Positions 57,980 through 64,000 of a stretch of 64,000 nt of DNA are shown piece by piece. The notes under the pieces are model-generated. The model saw only the letters and a list, made by a program, of their open reading frames with translations. It searched no databases and was not told the origin of the DNA. Origin of the DNA: Neoechinorhynchus agilis (taxonomy: Eukaryota; Acanthocephala); NCBI GenBank assembly GCA_051530055.1, contig CM121342.1, positions 7,006,001 through 7,070,000 on the forward strand, given 5' to 3'. Within the stretch, counting starts at the first letter, position 1. Every line of letters starts with the position of its first letter. Both the position numbers and the translations under genes were made by a program.

Positions 57980-58156
57980 TATTCGAGAACACATTCAATC
58001 TCGATCAAATGCCCCATAGATGTCAAATAGGAAAAGACAAGAAGAGTTATATTTAAAGCAATGAACAGTGTCATAAATGATCGCCACAACGTTATTTTTT
58101 TCATTAAAAGTCAAAATTATTGCACTTTATTGTGAGAAAGTCTTTAAAAAGATGCG

Positions 58157-58416
58157 AGTTTTAGATTAAAAATGCATTGAACGTCTAAAACGGTAGGTAT
58201 ATATCGTGGGGTCTTGGCATACCCTAACGTCTCAAAACCATTTAATGTGCGTTACCCTCTACTAAACGTTGAAGAGCACAATGATGTGAAATTGAGATGT
58301 GGAAGCCGAAATATATATGCCGAAATTGTTTGTTTTTGACGCTTCCGCATGCGGGCTATTTTTTAATGCCAAAGATCGGACCTCCGCATGTCTTGTTATA
58401 GAATCTTTTTAATTGC
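58157..58416. other. spacer, nothing seen
   Basis: No gene or repeat recognised. Confidence 0.5.
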
Positions 58417-59275
58417 AGTGGAACGTCAATTATTTGAAAGACAACTTTATGCGGATCTGAATGCTGTCCCAATCAACTACTGTTTTTTGTTTATGTTCAG
58501 GCGAAATAAAGTAAAATCATATATTTTTATTAGTATTTCGTTCTCTACGTGGGTCTTCGTCAGAATAAGCAATTCTGGAGAAGTCCAACGTAGAAACACC
58601 TTTACAATTATTTAACTTCTTAATGAGATATATCATTGTCCTCGGGGTAAATTAGATTGTACGTTAGCGAATCCTGTCCCATTCTCATTTATTTGAGAAA
58701 TGGTTCACAAGGTTTCAACTTGCAAGCAATAGCGACTGAAGAGGCAAGGAAAACCTTGTGAAATATCTCTCAAATAGATGAGTATTTATAACACCGGGGA
58801 CAGAATTCGTCAAGACACCAACTCACACATTTAAAACTTACAAGCAATAGCGACTGAAGAGGCAAGGAAAACCTTGTGAAATATTTCGCAATTAATAAAC
58901 GAGTATCGATTACACCGGGGACAGGATTCGCCAACGTACAATATTTAACTTCTTTTGCTCGTAGATAATCAGTGACATTGCAGCGCAGAAACGAAGGCGT
59001 GAAATGGTGTTATTTTCCCAATCGCAAAAGTCAACCTTGCGAATTTTCAAGGCCTCGGCCTCCTTCTCAAGCATTGTTTGTTACTTGTTACAATTTGCCA
59101 TTGAGAATACACATCTACCCGAAGGAACAATTGGATAGAATTACAATTTTCCGACAAAAAAGGCTAAAATTATGTAATTTTCCCCCTATTTTTATGTTTA
59201 AAGCCTCTTCAGCGATCGATTTAGTCTAAATCATCGGTTTGTCCGATATGCATCGGATTTGACTGTATTATTACG
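58417..59275 (+). mobile_element. Tigger/pogo-like non-autonomous element
   Basis: The left end CAGTGGAACGTCAATTATTT and following GAATGCTGTCC match the block at about 8690. Near the right end, TTTTCCGACAAAAAAGGCTAA with AAAATTATGTAATT matches the transposase-tail sequence at 8815, and GGATTTGACTGTA closes with ACTG-TA. No transposase remains. A MITE is inserted at 58656-58942. Confidence 0.55.
58656..58942. mobile_element. 287-bp MITE nested in the Tigger-like element
   Basis: Terminal inverted repeats of 25 bp with one mismatch (58656-58680, ATTGTACGTT then GCGAATCCTGTCCC; 58918-58942). Inside, a ~130-bp segment containing AATAGCGACTGAAGAGGCAA and AACCTTGTGAAATAT is tandemly duplicated. 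Confidence 0.75.
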
Positions 59276-59994
59276 TTGTCCTACAATTTTCCTAGATAAA
59301 AAATCATTTCGCCGCATTTGTTGATGGAAAAAGTCTCAACGCGTTTCTAGTTCACTTGGAACAAAATGAAACGTCATGGAATTCAGTTGAACAGTTTATA
59401 TTGGAAAGATCCCGGTAACCAAGAGAATGAAACCGTCTTCTTGAGCGTCCAGTATGGGCGCGAGGATCGGCTTCGGTAACTATTTATCAGACAATACGTT
59501 CCCTATTCTTTTGAACCCTTTCCCCGCTGTTGTGGGTCGTCGGGTCTATGAGTTCTGAGATGATGCCGCGAAGAGTCCAGTTTTGGATTGATTGAAAATA
59601 ACATGAGTGAACGCGAGGCGGGAGAAGTATTTGGGTACGATGGAGGCAGAAACAAGCGAGTAAATTGTTGTAAATTAATTAAAATCTTGATTTATGAAGG
59701 TTCATTTAAGATTAGGTTGAAGAACCTGCTCAGTGAAGTAGAAAGGCGAAAGGTGCATCCGAAAATTGAAATCGAATAAAAAACAATATATCGCTGTTCA
59801 CACTAGGGACGCACAATGTGGAGTGTAACTTTTGTTCGCTTTTTTAAAATCATTTTTGACTATTTCTGAATAAGTTTCAATTTGCACTATAGGCACCTGA
59901 TATCTCATCAACAAGTTTATACAAAAACAATTGCCAATATCGTAGTTTAGATTAAGACGAACTCACATATTTAAAAACTTACAAACAAGTGAGG
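59276..59994. other. spacer with one small open frame
   Basis: A 60-codon ATG frame (MSEREAGEVFGYDGGRNKRV..., 59603-59779) has no recognised family. Nothing else seen. Confidence 0.4.
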
Positions 59995-60085
59995 GAGAGT
60001 CCCCGAAGAAGCCGTAAAGCGGCGAATATTCGGACAAAATAAAAAACATCGTACTCGGGAACGTTTTGGGGAAAATCTATCTGTA
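59995..60085 (+). mobile_element. Solo arm of the foldback element
   Basis: GAGTCCCCGAAGAAGCCGT, then AAGCGGCGAATATTCGG and GTTTTGGGGAAAATCTAT match the right arm at 12815-12893. Confidence 0.75.
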
Positions 60086-60109
60086 GTTTACATTGATAAC
60101 TCCACTAAG

Positions 60110-60185
60110 GATGGTCCCAAGCCCGGCTGAAAAAAGAGGAGGGTTGGCGTCAGGAAGGGCATCCGGCTGTAAAATTTTAGCTAAA
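60110..60185 (+). mobile_element. RTE/SINE-type 3' tail fragment
   Basis: GGATGGTCCCAAGCCCGG then GGCGTCAGGAAGGGCATCC and GGCTGTAAAA resembles a tail sequence common to RTE-class LINEs and derived SINEs in many animals (recognised from memory). Confidence 0.45.
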
Positions 60186-60226
60186 TTTTGAACCCAATGA
60201 CATACAAATTATCACCAAATCGATGT

Positions 60227-60234
60227 TATATAAG
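60227..60234 (+). promoter_or_regulatory. TATA box with upstream CCAAT
   Basis: TATATAAG with CCAAT at 60194-60198, 94 bp before the ATG at 60321. Confidence 0.45.
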
Positions 60235-60320
60235 GACCCGCGACCTCTCGAAAGAGAGAAAGGCGTCAGTGAGTAGTTTATATTGATTTTTACATCAATT
60301 TCCCGTGGTAGCACTCAAAA

Positions 60321-60499
60321 TGTCTACTCCTGAACTCTACGTGGGTCGATTCACTGGCAACAAACAATTAAAAGAGCACGCCCTCGGTGCCGGAAGGTGC
60401 AGCGTCCGCGGCCAAAAAGAAGAAGGCGACAAAATATATCAAATTGAGATCCCGGGGATTCGGCCTTTAAACTATGCGACGAATTGGAGCGCCGGATGA
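60321..60499 (+). CDS. Short hypothetical frame after a TATA box
   Basis: MSTPELYVGRFTGNKQLKEH and a further 39 residues to a stop, preceded by a well-spaced TATA box. Another frame of the same DNA (60380-60460) reads an Ala-rich AASAAKKKKATKYIKL segment like the RT-nuclease family, so the body may be retroelement debris captured behind a promoter. No family recognised. Confidence 0.25.
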
Positions 60500-60599
60500 T
60501 GGAAGCGATCACAGGAGTAGTATTTTAATCAGAGGATAAACATGATTGTATAGCGAGGGAAGGTCGTGATCGATAATGTGACAAAATAAGGTCTCTTTG

Positions 60600-61815
60600 A
60601 AAAAAAATTTACTTTAAAATGCCACAATTCTCTAGAAATCGATTCTTTATTTTTACGCATGAGTTCTTTATCCCGTTTAGTGTCTAGATTTTAATACACC
60701 TTCAAATTTTACTTTTTTTGTTAAAAATGAAAGATTTTAGTCAATTCATTAAAAATTTGATAGAAATGCCAAAATTTTCCAAGAAATCGATTCCCTATTT
60801 TTTCTTGTTTGAATTCTTTACCTCTTTTGAGTCTAGATTTCAAAGCACCTTCAGAATGGAGTTTTTTGTTCAAAAATTAAAGACTATATTCAATTCAATC
60901 GGTAGAAATCGCTTCAGTATAATTTTAATTTTAAGTTTCTTTATCTCGTTTAGTCTTTAGGTTTCAAAACACCTTCAAAATGAAGTGTTTCTTTTCGTTG
61001 GGAAATGAACGACTTAAGTCAATTCATTTAAGAATTTGATTGAAAATGGTAAAAATTCTATAAGAAATCGATTTCCTATAATTTTAATTCTAAGTTTCTT
61101 TACCCCGTATAGTCTTTAGATTTCAAAGCACCTTCAAAGCGAAGTTTTTTATTCAAAAATTAAAGACTGTATTCAATTCAATCGGTAGAAATCGCTTCAG
61201 TCTTAATCTTAATTCTAAGTTTCTTTATCTCGTATAGTCTTTAATATTTCAAAGCACCTTCAAAGCGAAGTTTTTTATTCAAAAATAAAAGCCTTTATTC
61301 AATTCAATCGGTAGAAATCGCTTCGGTATAATTTTAAATCTAAGTTTCTTTATCTCGTTTAGTCTTTAGGTTTCAAAACACCTTCCAAATGAAGTGTTTC
61401 TTTTCGTTGGGAAATGAACGACTTAAGTCAATTCATTTAAGAATTTGATTGAAAATGGTAAAAATTCTATAGGAAATCGATTTCCTATAATTTTAATTCT
61501 AAGTTTCTTTACCCCGTATAGTCTTTAGATTTCAAAGCACCTTCAAAGCGAAGTTTTTTATTCAAAAATAAAAGCCTATATTTAATTCCGTAGAAATCGA
61601 TTCAGTCTAAATTTTAATTCTAAGTTTCTTTATTTCGTATAGTCTTTAAGATTTCAAAGCACCTTCAAAGCGGAGTTTTTTATTGAAAAATTAAAGACTG
61701 TATTCAATTCAATCGGTAGAAATCGATTCAGTCTAAATCTTAATTCTAAGTTTCTTTATTTCGTATAGTCTTTAAGATTTCAAAGCCCCTTCAAAATGGA
61801 GCTCTTTTTTCCGAC
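60600..61815 (+). repeat. AT-rich ~125/158-bp tandem array
   Basis: Units marked by TTTCAAAGCACCTTCAAAG recur at about 60838, 60961, 61120, 61248, 61372, 61530, 61652 and 61776 with alternating spacings near 125 and 158 bp. They share AGTCTTTAG and TTCTAAGTTTCTTTA. Confidence 0.9.
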
Positions 61816-63480
61816 ATAATCTCTCGCTCGATATTGTTTACGCCATCATCATGAACACCTTGGGCAACACAAAAAGACGAACGTAACAAGAGGTCCAAAG
61901 CAACTTCTCCTCATCGATGGTGGAGGTTATATAAGCGCAACATGATGACTTACTCCGAATATCCAGGAGCCTGGAACAACATTCACGATTACTTGGTTAG
62001 AGGCGCTCATTCACGAATGCGCTGCTGGTGAACACTCACGTTCGTTGTTGCTATCTCCATTCTTGCTCCAGTGAAGACGACGTATTATCTAACGTGCGTA
62101 AGGAGTGATGAACACCCTTTCTTATATTTTTCCATTCACACTCGTCTGCTTTCGACGAATCCGAGCGCATTTTCTATGTCGGTCCATCGTGGTTAAAAAG
62201 TCTTCATCCGGTTAATGGATTTAACTTTAAAAACCCATTCTAGACTATCTTTTAAGAACACACCCTTTATTGATCGTACACTCACTCAAGCGAAACACTC
62301 ATCGGAGCGAAACAAACCAATTTGGCGTTAGTAGGTGTTGATTGTTCATTAAATTCATGGGAGCAAACCAAACTTCGTCTCATGGTGGAAAGCGGGACTT
62401 TTTCCATTCCCGCGACAACGAAACCGATGAAACGTCTACTCAAATTGGTATGTAACTGCTTTTTGTAGTTCTTGACACCATTGTTAAATTTGCATCGACT
62501 AGCTCTTATGCTTCTCGTCTTATTGATAGAAGTCTTTAATACCAAAAATTTGAAAAGCTTTGACAATCTTAATTGCTCAAAATAAAATCCCAGTTTCGGA
62601 TGCGCCTTTTACACTTATTCTTTTTTTGTTAGTTTACCCCATTAATTCCGACCGGGCAACATGTTCACAAAATCCCTAACCCTGGACTCATTGTCCACTA
62701 GAACCTCTGAGTTCAAAATTATCGAAGAAATATAGTGTTGTTTTTAATCCCCTGGGTGTCAAAACTGCCCAAAAAAGTAACATTGATTTTATGAAACATT
62801 TTAATCCATTGTTCTTGCAAAGAAACCCATGAAAATTAGTTTGAAATGGGATCGTCTTTGTCTAGCCGTTTTAATGGGTTTTTCGCCCGGTTGCAGCTTT
62901 AAATGAAATCAGTGTTTGTCCGGAGTGTAGTTGAAGACTCCATTGTTAAATGGAAAAAATTGATGCTTTTGTCAAAGTCTTAACGTTTGTTATAAAGCCT
63001 ATTGTTTCGAACCCATCTTAGTGTTTCTTATTAACAATAAGGAACTTTCAAAAGCTGGCAATACTCACGACGTTACTCATAAATCTACCTCGCACGCGTT
63101 CACATAAATTATCTATGCAAGTGAATACCGTTTTCGGTTCATCGTGCGAAAAAAGCCCTTGTCGATACTCCTTGGACGAAAAACGCACACACACACATCC
63201 ATTATCGATCCTGTTTTCGGAACAAAAAACGCTACCAACATCCTCGTATACCCACGTCGTCGTTTTGTTTAGTGTTTCGTAGCAACACGACATTTGTTCG
63301 AAAAAGGGTTCGGGTTACACTTCTCTTTTTCCTGTCTCCGTGTATGCTTTTCATCTCTTGCTCTCCCATGTCAGAGTTACGCTTTGATGGTGGTGGTGGT
63401 GGCTCATAACCCCTTCCTACACTCTTTATTCTGAAGAACATTTCCAAGAGAACTAAAAAGACCACTTAGATAACGTCCAC
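61816..63480. other. gene-poor stretch before the last gene
   Basis: A TATA box (TATATAAG, 61928-61935) precedes a 29-codon frame (MMTYSEYPGAWNNIHDYLVR..., 61941-62027), too short to call. Minus-strand frames at 62282-62566 and 63048-63293 have no recognised family. A (GGT)n run lies at 63390-63402. Confidence 0.4.
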
Positions 63481-63750
63481 ATGCATGCCATCCGTAAAAA
63501 ACTACACCAGTTGAAAATCGGCGGACGATCATCCTCGTCGCATTCCACTACACCGACGTCCGGTGGACAGAGTCTGTTCAGCTCAAAGAAAAAACAATCT
63601 TCTCAACCGTCGTCGTCGTCGTCGTCAAATGCCGTCAATACATCCAATATTAGCAACGCTGCCGTCGGGACCACAAGTAACTCGAGTCCGAATAAAGGCC
63701 ACCCACCCGTTGAATCAACCGGATCGCCTGTGAAAGACCGAGAACAATGT
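63481..63750 (+). CDS. First coding exon of a Ser-rich protein
   Basis: MHAIRKKLHQLKIGGRSSSS begins a basic N-terminus followed by a Ser/Thr/Asn-rich low-complexity region with a (TCG)n-encoded Ser tract and NSSPNKGHPPVESTGSPVKD. The likely donor is GTAGGA at 63751. The gene continues beyond the window, so I cannot name it. Confidence 0.55.
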
Positions 63751-64000
63751 AGGAAGGGGTTTTGGGGTTTTTGCTGGAATATAACAACGTATTTCCACGG
63801 CTAACACTACTTTTTAAGTCGAAAAATAACTCGAGTCCGAATAACCGGATCGCCTGTAAAAGACCGAGAACAATGTAGGAAGGCGTTTTGGGGTTTTTGC
63901 TGGAAAATAACAACGTATTTCCACGGCTAACACTACTTTTTAAGTCGAAAAATAACTCAAAGTCAGAGTAAAGCCCCTTTCCTTCCGTTGAATCAACCGC
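63678..64000 (+). repeat. Tandem duplication of an exon 3' edge and its donor
   Basis: AACTCGAGTCCGAATAA...CCGGATCGCCTGT, the following GAGAACAATGTAGGAAGG donor and about 80 bp of intron are repeated at 63828-63960. The second copy lacks 24 bp of the first. The pattern starts a third time before the window ends. Confidence 0.8.

Larger units (their letters stand above)
54801..58156. repeat. Segmental duplication, copy B (3.36 kb)
   Basis: Partner of 36267-39620. Here the LINE part continues further upstream (to about 53.75 kb), so this locus is closer to the source and copy A looks derived. Confidence 0.9.

Noticed and set aside
62282-63293. Two minus-strand genes upstream of the last gene
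   Set aside because: Frames of 94 and 81 codons with no motif, no splice context and unremarkable composition.
1-64000. Intact tRNA or rRNA genes
   Set aside because: Only tRNA-like heads of SINE-type repeats were found; none showed complete acceptor, D and T arms by eye.

Overview
The window is eukaryotic, from a compact invertebrate (metazoan) genome. Genes are split by very short GT-AG introns (42-92 bp where I could place both ends), the intergenic DNA is AT-rich, and the recognisable proteins are animal ones: EDEM2, cytosolic ENGase, RRP1, mitochondrial Met-tRNA synthetase, an EEIG1/FAM102 C2 protein, a PPP1R3 glycogen-targeting subunit, a SWSAP1-like protein and the piRNA helicase spindle-E/TDRD9. 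I cannot name the phylum. Several genes have a splice-acceptor-like T-rich AG 0-8 nt before the start codon. This would fit spliced-leader trans-splicing (an inference, shared by nematodes, flatworms, rotifers, tardigrades and others).

Layout. 1-2646: a near-perfect 151-bp satellite array that runs up to the EDEM2 start codon. 2650-10967: EDEM2 and ENGase in tandem on +, with a tRNA-derived SINE and a LINE relic between them; the 2-kb last intron of ENGase is filled by a Tigger/pogo-derived tandem repeat. 11-14.4 kb: transposon debris, a foldback element, then RRP1. 14.5-20 kb: an AT-rich tandem array leading into the MARS2 gene, whose last intron carries a retroelement fragment. 20-22.3 kb: convergent EEIG1/FAM102 (+) and PPP1R3 (-). 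22.7-24.3 kb: a 191-bp array built from a retroelement coding fragment. 24-34 kb: gene-poor, with a long-stem hairpin, a LINE relic, one hypothetical gene, a 193-bp array and a duplicated tRNA-like module; a SWSAP1-like gene closes it.

34.6-39.6 kb and 50.5-58.2 kb are two related blocks of nested retroelement pieces (Penelope-like, jockey/CR1-like LINE, an RT-nuclease family) that share 3.35 kb at near identity. Between them lie a small secreted/membrane protein gene (40.4-41.1 kb), a permuted inverted repeat, a tail-anchored protein gene and spindle-E (47.65-42.8 kb, -). The spindle-E 5' end abuts a second array of the same 151-bp satellite, in the same orientation relative to the gene as at EDEM2. 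58-63 kb holds a Tigger-like element with a nested MITE, a foldback arm and another AT-rich array. 63.48 kb to the end is the first coding exon of a Ser-rich protein whose 3' edge is tandemly duplicated.

Themes: two N-glycan/ERAD genes sit side by side (EDEM2 trims mannose in the ER, ENGase removes N-glycans in the cytosol); a piRNA-pathway helicase sits in a repeat-dense region; and at least ten unrelated tandem arrays occur in 64 kb, three of them ending just before a start codon. The most notable pattern is the 151-bp hairpin-forming satellite that ends at the same monomer position next to the start codons of two unrelated genes.
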